Program-made: the position numbers and the translations under genes | Part shown: one piece after another, positions 53,783 through 62,736 of the stretch | Numbering within the stretch: position 1 is the first letter of the stretch | Layout of the letters: the number at the start of each line of letters is the position of its first letter | Assembly: GCA_963752935.1 (NCBI GenBank) | Contig: CAVWAL010000009.1 | Span: forward strand, 620,001 to 684,000 | Source: RI-153 sp963752935 | GTDB taxonomy: Bacteria; Chloroflexota; Anaerolineae; Caldilineales; Caldilineaceae | Reading direction: 5' to 3' | DNA length: 64,000 bases | Notes under the pieces: generated by a model | The model's input: the letters and a program-made list of their open reading frames with translations, nothing else | Databases searched by the model: none | Told to the model about the DNA's origin: nothing

Positions 53783-54788
53783 TTGGGTCAATACATTGCT
53801 CGTCGCCTGATCTCGCTGATCCCGGTGCTGCTCGGTGTTTCGATTGTGGTCTTTTCGTTGATCCGGTTGATCCCGGGCGACCCGGTGATTATCATGTTGG
53901 GCGAACGGGCGCGAGTCGAAGACATTGAACGCGTGCGCGAAGAAATGGGCTTTAACCGCCCGATCTATATGCAGTATGTGGATTGGATGGGGCAAGATCC
54001 TTCAAGGAGACCTGGGCAATTCAATCATCAACCGTACACCGGTGATGGATGAGCTGCAAAGTCGTCTGGCCGCCACCATCGAGATGATCGTGGCAGGTAT
54101 GTTCATTGGGGTGATCATTGGCATCTCGGTTGGAATTATCTCCGCACTCAAGCGGAACACCTGGATAGACGTGGTTTCGATGCTAGGCGCGCTGATGGGC
54201 GTGTCGATGCCTATTTATTGGTTGGCGCTGATCTTAATTTATGCGCTGGCCGTGAACAACCCGATCTTCCCACCTAGCGCCCGCCTCGATGTGGATATGA
54301 ATGTGGTGCGACACACGAACTTTATGCTCATCGATACCCTTTTGATGGGCGACATGCGGCTCTTTCGTAATGCCTTATGGCATCTGTTCTTGCCTGCCGT
54401 TGTGCTCAGCACAGTGGTGATGCCGATTCTGGCGCGGCTGACGCGGTCCAGCATGTTAGAAGTGCTGCAACAGGATTACATCCGTACAGCTCAGGCCAAA
54501 GGGTTGCGCAGTCGTGTCGTCGTCATCCGCCATGCGCTCAAGAATGCGCTACTTCCCATCGTCACCGTGTTGGGTCTACAATTGGGCAGTCTGTTGGGCG
54601 GCGCGCTGCTCACCGAAACGATCTTCTCGTGGCCTGGGATGGGTTTGTGGACATATCGTGCCATCCAGGGTCGCGACTACCCGATCGTGCAAGGTGCCGT
54701 CCTGGTCAGCGCCGCCATCTACGTCGTCGTCAACTTGTTGGTTGACATCTCGTACGCGTACCTTGATCCACGCATTCGATACAGTTAG
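53783..54788 (+). CDS. Peptide ABC transporter permease, DppB-like (apparent frameshift)
   Basis: TTG 53783 is chosen because GGGAGGAG lies seven bases upstream, giving GQYIARRLISLIPVLLGVSI, the standard start. The first frame ends wrongly after YVDWMG; the other frame continues with KILQGDLGNSI and the remaining helices, including the EAA-like loop RTAQAKGLRSRVVVIRHALK. Removing one G from the run at 53989-53992 joins them. Corrected length is 334 residues. It pairs with the DppC-like permease. Confidence 0.87.
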
Positions 54789-54847
54789 GGATTAGTGAAT
54801 AGCGACAGGCAAGTGGACAAAATCCTGGCACGCCATTCACTAATCCC
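54788..54847 (+). repeat. Inverted repeat between the two permease genes
   Basis: GGGATTAGTGAAT (54788-54800) pairs perfectly with ATTCACTAATCCC (54835-54847); the left arm overlaps the stop codon. The right arm ends 26 bp before the next start. Confidence 0.7.
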
Positions 54848-54873
54848 GAATCACCTTTTTTGGAGAACAACGC

Positions 54874-55779
54874 ATGAACGCAGATGTAGCCGTTTCGTCA
54901 TCGGAATTGGCCGCAGAGGGTTTGACACGCAAATCGCGCAGCCTGATGAGCGACGCCTGGCGCCGGCTGCTTTCGAGTTGGAATGGCCGCGTGGGTCTGG
55001 TGGTGATCGGCCTGATCGTGTTGATTGGCCTGCTGGCGCCGGTCGTCGACCCGTACGATCCACGCATCGACTCGAACCTGGCCGAAGCGCGCTTTGCGCC
55101 GTCCATCGAACATCCCTTCGGCACCGATCGACTCGGTCGCGACCTCATGCGCCGTATTGTGCACGGCACACGGATTTCTCTGCTGATTGGCTTCGTGGTT
55201 GTCTTTGTATCGGGTGGTACAGGCACGCTGCTTGGCCTGGCGGCGGGCTATTTCGGCGGACGCACCGACACGATCATCATGCGCTTGATGGACATTTTGC
55301 TGGCCTTCCCGGCGATTTTGTTGGCGATTGCCATTGTGGCCGTGCGCGGGGCCAGCCTGACCAACACGATCATTGCCGTGGCGATCGTGGGGATCCCCGG
55401 CTATTCGCGCGTGGTCCGATCGATGGTCCTCTCTGTGCGCGAGCGCGATTATGTGGATGCCGCGCGTATGGTCGGCGTTAAAGATACGCGCATTATGCTG
55501 CTGCACATCCTGCCCAACAGCCTGTCCCCCATCATCGTACAGGCCACGCTGGGGGTTGGCGGCGCCATCCTCTTTGCGGCGGCGTTGGGCTTCCTGGGGC
55601 TGGGCGCGCAGCCACCCGCCCCCGAATGGGGCGCCATGATCAGCGACGGTATCCCCTTCCTGCGCCAATCGCCCCACATGGTCTTCTTCCCCGGCATGGC
55701 CATTATGGTCACTGTGCTGGCGTTCAACCTTCTCGGCGACGGCCTGCGCGACGCACTGGATCCACAGTTGCGCGAGTAG
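54874..55779 (+). CDS. Peptide ABC transporter permease, DppC-like
   Basis: 301 residues. An N-terminal cytoplasmic stretch is followed by a first helix and HPFGTDRLGRDLMRRIVHGTR, the conserved DppC-type segment, then five more helices and the EAA loop YVDAARMVGVKDTRIMLLHIL. TTGGAG lies before ATG 54874. No ATPase genes (DppD/DppF) follow, so the transporter must borrow them from elsewhere. Confidence 0.92.
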   Translation: MNADVAVSSSELAAEGLTRKSRSLMSDAWRRLLSSWNGRVGLVVIGLIVLIGLLAPVVDPYDPRIDSNLAEARFAPSIEHPFGTDRLGRDLMRRIVHGTRISLLIGFVVVFVSGGTGTLLGLAAGYFGGRTDTIIMRLMDILLAFPAILLAIAIVAVRGASLTNTIIAVAIVGIPGYSRVVRSMVLSVRERDYVDAARMVGVKDTRIMLLHILPNSLSPIIVQATLGVGGAILFAAALGFLGLGAQPPAPEWGAMISDGIPFLRQSPHMVFFPGMAIMVTVLAFNLLGDGLRDALDPQLRE

Positions 55780-55966
55780 CGATGAAGGTACCCTATCTTT
55801 CCCCTGATCCTTGCTGCGTCTACACGAGTCTGCTTTGACCCTTCTCGGGCTTTACTATCTTTGGCCAGCTTACCCTATCTCTTGCTACCTGTGTGAGAAC
55901 TGCCGCACCGACTACAGACGGAACTGGCCAAGAGACGCGGCGAGTTGGTGGAGTAGTCAAACCATC

Positions 55967-56012
55967 TTGATTTCCGATCAGGAGTGCTATATGATGCCGT
56001 ATAGAACATCAT
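55967..56012 (+). promoter_or_regulatory. Promoter and possible autoregulatory site of the antitoxin gene
   Basis: TTGATT (55967-55972), a 17-bp spacer and TATGAT (55990-55995). ATGATG (55991-55996) and CATCAT (56007-56012) form an inverted repeat over the -10 box, where an antitoxin could bind. The rest of the 55780-56044 gap has no gene. Confidence 0.5.
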
Positions 56013-56044
56013 CTATTATATGAATTCCTGAGATGGAGGCCCAA

Positions 56045-56443
56045 ATGGCTCGTTATCCACTGAACCTACCTTTGCAGTTGAAACAAGAAGTAGAGAGATT
56101 GGCCGCAGAACAGGGTGTATCGCTCAACCAGTTCATTTTGTGGGCTGTCTCAGAGAAGGTCGGCGCCCTGAATCAAAGTCTGGATGTGCCAGATTTTTCA
56201 CACATCACCTACCGCCGAGGGGCGAGCGGGCGGCCGCAGCCAGTGCTGCGTGGAAGTGGGATTCGCGTGCAGACTGTGGTCACGGCAAGTCAGGTATGGG
56301 GATGGTCTGTGGAACAAATCGTGGATGAATACGGACTATCTAAAGAACAGGTGCAGCAAGCTCTATCCTTCTACGCTGCGCACAAACAGGAGATCGACAT
56401 GGATCTAGAGGCCGAATCTACCTTGGAGGCGGCGGTTGGCTAA
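56045..56443 (+). CDS. DUF433-domain antitoxin with HicB/Arc-like N-terminus
   Basis: 132 residues from ATG 56045 (GGAGG upstream). The N-terminal MARYPLNLPLQLKQEVERLA, GVSLNQFILWAVSEK, is a ribbon-helix-helix/HicB-like DNA-binding segment. The C-terminal ~75 residues (PVLRGSGIRVQTVVTASQVW, IVDEYGLSKEQVQQALSFYA) form the DUF433 helix-turn-helix domain. Such proteins are paired with DUF5615 PIN-like toxins. The toxin gene overlaps its end but is truncated, so this antitoxin may be an orphan. Confidence 0.8.
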   Translation: MARYPLNLPLQLKQEVERLAAEQGVSLNQFILWAVSEKVGALNQSLDVPDFSHITYRRGASGRPQPVLRGSGIRVQTVVTASQVWGWSVEQIVDEYGLSKEQVQQALSFYAAHKQEIDMDLEAESTLEAAVG

Positions 56444-56558
56444 ACCGCGCCTCCATCTCGATGCCGATACGGCCATCAAAGCCCTGGAACGAACACTGTT
56501 GGACCGTGGACACGATGTGACCCGTACACCGACAGTATGGATTCTTTTTCCCTCTTGA
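56436..56558 (+). pseudogene. Truncated DUF5615 PIN-like toxin
   Basis: Starts at TTG 56436 (GGAGG upstream), overlapping the antitoxin by 8 bp. It encodes AKPRLHLDADTAIKALERTL, then LDRGHDVTRTP, which matches the beginning of DUF5615 PIN-like toxins with the first active-site aspartate. It stops after 40 residues, whereas the family has ~110; the downstream catalytic residues are absent. The stop TGA at 56556-56558 overlaps the -35 box of the lacI-type gene. The toxin is presumably inactive. Confidence 0.72.
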
Positions 56559-56607
56559 CAAACCACCGTTCCTTTCCTACAATCAGAGTTGATAAAGCGC
56601 ATTATCA
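56555..56607 (+). promoter_or_regulatory. Strong promoter with LacI-type operator
   Basis: TTGACA (56555-56560), a 17-bp spacer and TACAAT (56578-56583) are near-consensus. TGATAAAGCGCATTATCA (56590-56607), an 18-bp near-perfect palindrome with central GCGC, covers the expected start site. This is the usual form and place of a LacI-family operator, suggesting autoregulation by the gene at 56649. Confidence 0.75.
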
Positions 56608-56648
56608 TCTCAGCCACAAACTCGTATACCCGTTTTTGACAAAAACCT

Positions 56649-57689
56649 ATGAAACGACGCCCGCGTCAGGTGGATGTTGCTCGAGCCGCCGGTGTGTCAC
56701 CGGCCACGGTCTCTTTGGTCCTGAATGGACGCACAGGCGGCAATGTTCGCATCAGCCCGGAGACGCAGCAACGTGTGCTCGACGCTATCCAGAGACTAGG
56801 CTATGTCGCCAACCCGGTGGCGCGCAGCCTCGCCGGCGGTGAAAATCGGCTTTTGGGTGTCTTCACCTACGAGGCGATCTTCCCAATCCAGAACCAGGAT
56901 TTCTACTATCCCTTCTTGATCGGCATCGAAGAAGAAACAGCGATGCTTGGGTACGATCTATTGCTCTTTACCGGCCGCGGCGAAAAAGACGGCCGCCGTC
57001 TGATCTACCTGGACGGCATCAATCGACTGGCACTGGCCGATGGCGCCATTCTGTTGGGCCATGAGCAGGAAAAGAGCGAACTGATCCGCCTCGTACAAGA
57101 GGGCTACCCGTTTGTCTTTGTGGGCAGGCGTCAGGTCCCCGATGTGGATCTGGCCTTTGTCGCAGCCGATTATGTCGAAGCGACGGCGACGGTGATGGCC
57201 CATATTTTTGCGCACGGACACCGCACCGTCGCCTATCTGGGCATGCCGGTAGAAAACGAGTCGGCCAATGATCGCTTTGCCGGCTACGTCCTCGCCCACG
57301 CTCGCATGCAGCTTCGCGTCGATGAACGGTTTGTTTACCGAACGACCGATCAAGAGATTACGCCCTCGTTGGTGGCACAGTTGCTCGATTTAGGTGTCAC
57401 GGCGTTCGTGGTAGAGCACGACTCGGCCATCGATGCACTGCGCGCTGCGGCTAACAGATTGGGGAAGGCCATTCCTGGCGATTTTTCGCTCGCCATGCTC
57501 GGTGATCCACTGAGTGGACGCGACGAACTGTCCACGATCACGGCCTTCACCATTCCACGGCGCGAGATGGGCGTCCACGCCGTGCGACTCTTGATCGACA
57601 TCCTGGCGGGCAGGAGTGAGATACATCATGTCACACTACCCTGCCGTTTTGTTCCTGGCACTTCTGTGGGAACGGTGATTCGGGATTAG
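56649..57689 (+). CDS. LacI-family transcriptional regulator
   Basis: 346 residues. The N-terminal helix-turn-helix and hinge are clear: RPRQVDVARAAGVSPATVSL, VLNGRTGG, RVLDAIQRLGYVANPVARSL. A periplasmic-binding-like effector domain follows. It lacks a good ribosome site upstream of ATG 56649. It is followed by a sugar transporter and enolase genes it probably represses until a sugar or sugar acid binds. The TTG/GGATGC-like 3' end is ordinary (SVGTVIRD). Confidence 0.92.
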   Translation: MKRRPRQVDVARAAGVSPATVSLVLNGRTGGNVRISPETQQRVLDAIQRLGYVANPVARSLAGGENRLLGVFTYEAIFPIQNQDFYYPFLIGIEEETAMLGYDLLLFTGRGEKDGRRLIYLDGINRLALADGAILLGHEQEKSELIRLVQEGYPFVFVGRRQVPDVDLAFVAADYVEATATVMAHIFAHGHRTVAYLGMPVENESANDRFAGYVLAHARMQLRVDERFVYRTTDQEITPSLVAQLLDLGVTAFVVEHDSAIDALRAAANRLGKAIPGDFSLAMLGDPLSGRDELSTITAFTIPRREMGVHAVRLLIDILAGRSEIHHVTLPCRFVPGTSVGTVIRD

Positions 57690-57761
57690 ACCGTTTTTGA
57701 TCTTCAATCTCCCTTCCCCAACACCGTCCCATCTCTTCAACACTTTCAAGGAGGAAATCAG

Positions 57762-59168
57762 ATGACTGTGAATCGCTCGAAGATGACTCGTCGAGAAGTT
57801 TTGCGCCTGATGGGCATGTCCGCCGCAGGGACAGCGTTGGCGGCGTGTGTTCCGGCCGCCCCTGGTGGCGGCGGTGCTGCCCCCACGTCCTCGGGGGCAG
57901 CAGCGGGTGAAGCTGCAGCCGAAACCACCACGATCCGTTTCTGGAATGTGTGGGGCGCGGCTCGTGAAGAGTTGATGAACCAGATTGCGGCCAATTTCGA
58001 GGCCGAATACCCGGGCGTGGAGATTGAGAACCTGGTGCAGCCCTTCGAGAACCGGGCCGAGAATCTCTTTGCATCCGTTGCCAGCAGCCAGCCGCCCGAA
58101 GTGCTCATGGCCAGCCGCGCCGAGATCCTGCAACTGGCCGACGAAGATCTGATCCTGCCCATCACCAGCTACGTTGACACCCAGGGCCTCGATCTCGAAA
58201 ACTTCTACGATTCGGAGATCGGCAACTTCTACTACAAGGGCGAGCTTTACTCAATGCCCATGCCCACCGGCGGTGGTGTCACCAGCCTCATGCTCGTCAA
58301 CAGCGACATGTTCGCAGCCGCCGGGCAAGAGGTGATCGTCCCCCAGACCTGGCAGGAATTGGAAGATGTGGCGCGTGAGTTCACGGTGCTGGACGACCGC
58401 GGCATTGTCACCATCGGGGCCAATGTGGGTACCAACGTTGCCAGTTTCTTCGCCTGGCTCTACTGCAACGACGGCCAGATCTACAGCGACGATCTGCGCT
58501 CGGTAGCCTTCAACTCGGAACAGGGCATCGACACCCTGAACTGGATGGTCAACTTCACCAACGATATCAACGGCGGCGTGCAGAATGTTACCGACTTCTT
58601 CGCCGGTCCTGGTGAAGCGACGGAGGCGCAGCCCTGGTACAACGACAAGCAGTTGATCAACTTCCCCAACGTTTCGATCTTCTTCCATATTCAGACGTAC
58701 CGCCCAGACATGGGCTTTGAAGTCGGTCTGCGCCCCTACAATGCCAACAACGACGCTGCCGAGTCGAAGGGCCTGTCAGGCGAGGAATTCGCCTGGGGGT
58801 ATGTAGTGCCCAAGGCTGTGCCTGCCGAGAAGCAAGAAGCGGCCTTCAACTGGATCAAGAAGATCACCTATGACACAGACGGCGCTTGCTGGTTCATGCA
58901 GCAGCAAGGACGCCCGTCGCCACTCAAGGCGTGCAACGAGGATCAAGTCTACTACGACGCCAATCCCAAGTGGGACAAGGTACTGGAAACGCTTGAATCC
59001 GATGTCTCTGTGGACATTCTGCCGGTTCACACACGCGTCCGCGATATTGTGGACCAGGCTGTGCAGGCCGCCATGTACGGGGACAAGAGCGTGGAACAGG
59101 CGCTTGCCGACGCCGCCGAACAGGCGCAGGCCGTTGTGGACGAGTATTGGAGCGAACAAGAAGGATAG
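57762..59168 (+). CDS. Sugar ABC transporter substrate-binding lipoprotein (Tat-type)
   Basis: 468 residues, ATG 57762 after AAGGAGG. The signal has TRREVLRLMG and LAAC, so it is exported through Tat and lipidated. The mature part shows family 1 features: TIRFWNVWGAAREELMNQIA, NLFASVASSQPPEVLMASRA and GEEFAWGYVVPKAVPAEKQE. It should bind a sugar or glycoside for the permeases that follow. Confidence 0.92.
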   Translation: MTVNRSKMTRREVLRLMGMSAAGTALAACVPAAPGGGGAAPTSSGAAAGEAAAETTTIRFWNVWGAAREELMNQIAANFEAEYPGVEIENLVQPFENRAENLFASVASSQPPEVLMASRAEILQLADEDLILPITSYVDTQGLDLENFYDSEIGNFYYKGELYSMPMPTGGGVTSLMLVNSDMFAAAGQEVIVPQTWQELEDVAREFTVLDDRGIVTIGANVGTNVASFFAWLYCNDGQIYSDDLRSVAFNSEQGIDTLNWMVNFTNDINGGVQNVTDFFAGPGEATEAQPWYNDKQLINFPNVSIFFHIQTYRPDMGFEVGLRPYNANNDAAESKGLSGEEFAWGYVVPKAVPAEKQEAAFNWIKKITYDTDGACWFMQQQGRPSPLKACNEDQVYYDANPKWDKVLETLESDVSVDILPVHTRVRDIVDQAVQAAMYGDKSVEQALADAAEQAQAVVDEYWSEQEG

Positions 59169-59170
59169 GC

Positions 59171-60097
59171 ATGACAACGCAATCAGCAGGTGTGGGGCGG
59201 GCTTCGGCCCGCCCCGGCCCAGTGCGCAAGTTCAGATGGGGGAAGTGGATGGGCTATGTCTTCATCGCGCCCTGGCTGATCTCGTTCCTCGCCTTTGACG
59301 CCATCCCCATTGCGTCGGGCTTCTACCACAGCTTCACCAAATGGAACGCGATGGGCGACGCGCGCTGGATCGGCCTGAACAACTACGCCGAAGCGCTCAA
59401 CCGCGACCCTCTCTTCTGGAAGTCGGTATCGAACACACTCTACTACATCGGCCTGAGCGTACCCCTTGGGATCATTGTCGCCTTCCTGCTGGCGATGATG
59501 TTGAACTCACGCGTGCGCGGTATGACGATCTACCGCACCATCTTCTACCTGCCGTCGGTGGTGCCCATCGTGGCCGCCGTGATCGTCTGGATCTTTATCT
59601 TTGAAACACGGCGCGGTATCCTCAACTGGGCGATTGAACTGATTGGGCTGCCCCCGGTGCGTTGGCTGGCCGACCCAGACTGGGCAATGGGGGCGCTGAT
59701 CATCATGAGTTTGTGGGGCATCGGGGCGACCATGATTATCTTTCTGGCGGGCTTGCAGAGCATCTCGCAAGAGATGTACGAAGCCGCCGAAGTGGACGGC
59801 GCCAGCGCCATCCAAAAGCTCTTCCGCATCACCATCCCGCTGATGACACCGACGATCTTCTTCACGCTGATCCTGAATCTGGTCAACGCCTTTCAGTCGT
59901 TCTCCAACGCCTTTATCCTCACCGGCGGTGGACCCAACAACGCCACGCTGCTCTACATGATCCACATCTATAACAACGCCTTCGGCTACTTCCGCATGGG
60001 CTACGCCTCGGCGCTGTCGGTGATGCTCTTCATTGTGGTCTTCAGCATGACGATTTTTGTGTATCGAACTTCGGATCGGTGGGTGTACTACGGGTAA
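59171..60097 (+). CDS. Sugar ABC transporter permease 1 (MalF-like)
   Basis: 308 residues from ATG 59171 (AAGGATAGG upstream), two bases after the binding-protein stop; the open frame starts earlier at 59147 without support. Six helices are evident; GYVFIAPWLISFLAFDAIPI and the EAA loop YEAAEVDGASAIQKLFRITI are typical. Confidence 0.92.
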   Translation: MTTQSAGVGRASARPGPVRKFRWGKWMGYVFIAPWLISFLAFDAIPIASGFYHSFTKWNAMGDARWIGLNNYAEALNRDPLFWKSVSNTLYYIGLSVPLGIIVAFLLAMMLNSRVRGMTIYRTIFYLPSVVPIVAAVIVWIFIFETRRGILNWAIELIGLPPVRWLADPDWAMGALIIMSLWGIGATMIIFLAGLQSISQEMYEAAEVDGASAIQKLFRITIPLMTPTIFFTLILNLVNAFQSFSNAFILTGGGPNNATLLYMIHIYNNAFGYFRMGYASALSVMLFIVVFSMTIFVYRTSDRWVYYG

Positions 60098-60147
60098 ACC
60101 TGTAGTGGTTTAGTCTTCCACCGTCATCATCTTTCTGGACATCTACC

Positions 60148-61002
60148 ATGACCGTTCGCAACCCAACCTCTCGCCTGGTGACACATTCGCTCTTGCATAT
60201 TCTCCTCATCGCCGGTTCGGTGGTGATGTTGATCCCCCTGGTTTGGACGGTTTCGACCTCGTTAAAGACGTTGCAGCAGATCGCAGTCTGGCCGCCCGAG
60301 TGGATCCCTAACCCTGTGATGTGGAGCAACTATGTCGAGGTCTTTGACGCCGCACCGGTGATGCTCTGGCTGCGCAACTCAATGGTGATCGTGCTGGCCA
60401 ATGTGGTTGGCACGGCCGTCACCTGTTCTTTCGTGGCCTACGGCTTCGCCAGGATGCGCTTCCCTGGGCGGGATGCCTTGTTTGTGCTTCTGCTAAGCAC
60501 CTTGATGCTGCCCTATATCGTGCGCCTGATCCCACTCTATGTTCTCTACAACCAGTGGGGGTGGATCAACACCTTCTTGCCGGTGACGGTGCCCCAATTG
60601 CTCGCGCGCAACCCGTTCTTCATCTTCTTGCTGCGCCAGTTCTTTATGGGCATTCCCGATGATCTTTCCGATGCGGCGCGCATAGACGGCTGCTCCGAAA
60701 TCGGCATCTGGTGGCGGATCGTGCTGCCGCTCTCGAAGCCGGCGCTGGCGGCCGTCACCATCTTCGCCTTCCAGCAAGCATGGGATAACTTCCTGGCGCC
60801 CCTGGTCTATATGGCGGGTCGCCCCGATCTGCGCCCGCTGGCGGTGGGTCTTTACCTGCTGCGCGGCGGCGCCGGTCAACTGCCCGACACCCACTACATG
60901 ATGGCCCTCTCCACCTTGATGATCCTGCCTATGTTGATCATCTTCGCCCTGGGGCAGCGCTACTTCATTCAGGGCGTGACGTTGAGCGGGCTCAAGGGAT
61001 GA
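60148..61002 (+). CDS. Sugar ABC transporter permease 2 (MalG-like)
   Basis: 284 residues, six helices. GFARMRFPGRDALFVLLLST, ARNPFFIFLLRQFF and the EAA loop SDAARIDGCSEIGIWWRIVL identify the MalG half. No ATPase gene follows, so a shared MsmK/UgpC-type ATPase must be used. Confidence 0.92.
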   Translation: MTVRNPTSRLVTHSLLHILLIAGSVVMLIPLVWTVSTSLKTLQQIAVWPPEWIPNPVMWSNYVEVFDAAPVMLWLRNSMVIVLANVVGTAVTCSFVAYGFARMRFPGRDALFVLLLSTLMLPYIVRLIPLYVLYNQWGWINTFLPVTVPQLLARNPFFIFLLRQFFMGIPDDLSDAARIDGCSEIGIWWRIVLPLSKPALAAVTIFAFQQAWDNFLAPLVYMAGRPDLRPLAVGLYLLRGGAGQLPDTHYMMALSTLMILPMLIIFALGQRYFIQGVTLSGLKG

Positions 61003-61017
61003 GGAAGATAATGGGAT

Positions 61018-61056
61018 GATGAGGATGACGATCATCATCCCATCGTCATCCTCATC
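61018..61056 (+). terminator. Hairpin after the sugar permease gene
   Basis: GATGAGGATGACGAT (61018-61032) pairs perfectly with ATCGTCATCCTCATC (61042-61056), loop CATCATCCC. A further ATGGGATGAT word overlaps its left arm and pairs beyond the right arm. It may separate transporter and enzyme expression. Confidence 0.65.
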
Positions 61057-61121
61057 ATCTTCATCATCCCATCATCGGCCGGTACTCAATCACTTTTCAA
61101 TCACACACCAACACTCTGCCC

Positions 61122-62384
61122 ATGCTCATCACCCATCTCGAAGCCTACAGCGTTGCCGTTCCCTTCATTGCGCCGATCTTTAGCGCCTATGGCGTCAGCT
61201 ATCCGGCGCGACTGCGCACGTTTATCCGCGTCCACACCGATGTGGGGTTGATCGGTGTAGGCGAGGCCGGGGTATCGGCCACCCATACCGTGGAACGGGA
61301 CGCGCAACTTCGCCTGTTTGAGAAGACAGTCGCACCGCGCATCCGCGGGGAAAGCCCCTTCGACTACCGGCGCATCATGCAAAAGCTGGGCAACAGCGCC
61401 GAGTCCATCGCCGTGGAACTGGCCTGTTGGGATCTGATCGGCAAGGCGGCCGCTGTGCCGGTTTACCGGCTGTTGGGTGGAGAGGGCGAACGGACGGCGC
61501 TGCCCACTGCCGCCTACTTCTTCTTCCGCGGAAAGGATCGCACCGGCGCACACGAAGTAACGCTAGACAACTGCGTGGATCACGTCCGCGCGTTGATCCG
61601 GCGCTACGGCTTCCGCACGGTAAAGATGAAGCTGGGTGTCTATGATCCCATCGATGAAGCCGAAGCGGTGGCGCAGGTACGCGCCGCCATCGGCCCCAAG
61701 ATCCGCCTGCGCGTGGACCCTAACGGCTGTTGGTCTTTGCCGGTGGCGAAGCGCATGTTGAAGATCCTGGAACCGCTCGACCTGGAGTTTGTGGAAGAGC
61801 CGCTGAAGTGGGTGCCGTCGCGAGTCCCCGTTTCGACGCAGGCCGGCGTCCCCAGTGTAGACACGACCGGCCTGGCCGCCCTGCGCCGATCGAGCGCCGT
61901 CCCCATCGCCGCGGACGGGGCCTATCGCATCGACTTTCTGCGTCAGGTTGAGCGCGAGCAGGCCGCCGATGTGGTGCTGGGCGATCTACAGGGAGCCAAC
62001 GGCATACGCGGGCTGCACGATTTCTTCACCGTTGCCCATGTCTTGGGGCTGGCGACGTCGTTGCACAGCGGCACCGAATTGGGTGTGCAGCAGGCGGCCA
62101 AACTGCATGTCGCCGCCGCCCACCCAGAGATCACCATCGCCGGCGACGCTATCTACCCTGAATACGTGGATGACGTCCTCACCGGCGGCAAACTCGTCAT
62201 CGAAGACGGATCGATGACCCTTCCCCAAGGAGCAGGACTGGGCATCGAACTCGACGACGCCAAACTGGCCCAATATGAACTGACCGAGGCGCGTCACCGC
62301 GAGTACGACGAATTCTGGCGCGAGCTCAAGGCCGCATACCAGATTCCGCCGGCGGGGGCAGATCTGTTGGTGAGAAGATTCTGA
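61122..62384 (+). CDS. Mandelate racemase/enolase family, glucarate dehydratase-like
   Basis: 420 residues. The catalytic pattern is TVKMKLG (lysines), LRVDPNG (Asp), FVEEPLK (Glu), VVLGDLQG (Asp) and TSLHSGTELG (His), which resembles glucarate dehydratase-type enzymes. It should dehydrate a sugar acid. ATG 61122 has no strong ribosome site. It is followed by two small conserved genes with good ribosome sites and short gaps. Confidence 0.88.
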   Translation: MLITHLEAYSVAVPFIAPIFSAYGVSYPARLRTFIRVHTDVGLIGVGEAGVSATHTVERDAQLRLFEKTVAPRIRGESPFDYRRIMQKLGNSAESIAVELACWDLIGKAAAVPVYRLLGGEGERTALPTAAYFFFRGKDRTGAHEVTLDNCVDHVRALIRRYGFRTVKMKLGVYDPIDEAEAVAQVRAAIGPKIRLRVDPNGCWSLPVAKRMLKILEPLDLEFVEEPLKWVPSRVPVSTQAGVPSVDTTGLAALRRSSAVPIAADGAYRIDFLRQVEREQAADVVLGDLQGANGIRGLHDFFTVAHVLGLATSLHSGTELGVQQAAKLHVAAAHPEITIAGDAIYPEYVDDVLTGGKLVIEDGSMTLPQGAGLGIELDDAKLAQYELTEARHREYDEFWRELKAAYQIPPAGADLLVRRF

Positions 62385-62398
62385 GACAAGGAGACCCT

Positions 62399-62734
62399 AT
62401 GCGCGAAAGCCACACCGCTGTTGTCGAACGCAACGTCACGTGGACGGGGGCGTTCGAAGTTGAACCCTACGAAACAGCCTGGGCCGCTGAAGCCATCTAC
62501 TTCATCCGCGCCCTGGATGCCGTGCGCCTGCCGGAGGGCGTGATGGCGAAGATCCAGATCTCGCCTGACGGCATGCACTGGGCCGACGAAGGCACGCTGT
62601 TGCCCCTGCCCAATCAGCAAGACGAAGTCACATTTGCCCGTGTGAGTCATTTCGGCGGCTGGCTGCGCGCCATCGGCGAACTGCCTGAAGGAGCGAGTGT
62701 AACGGTAATTGTATATCTGGCGTTGAAGGAGTAA
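62399..62734 (+). CDS. Hypothetical protein in the enolase operon
   Basis: 111 residues, ATG 62399 after AAGGAG, 14 bp after the enolase stop. It is a predicted beta-rich soluble protein (AIYFIRALDAVRLPEGVMAK, ARVSHFGGWLRAIGELPEGA) with no membrane segment or signal. I do not recognise a family. Tight coupling suggests an accessory role, such as substrate or product binding, in sugar-acid catabolism. Confidence 0.75.
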   Translation: MRESHTAVVERNVTWTGAFEVEPYETAWAAEAIYFIRALDAVRLPEGVMAKIQISPDGMHWADEGTLLPLPNQQDEVTFARVSHFGGWLRAIGELPEGASVTVIVYLALKE

Positions 62735-62736
62735 CG

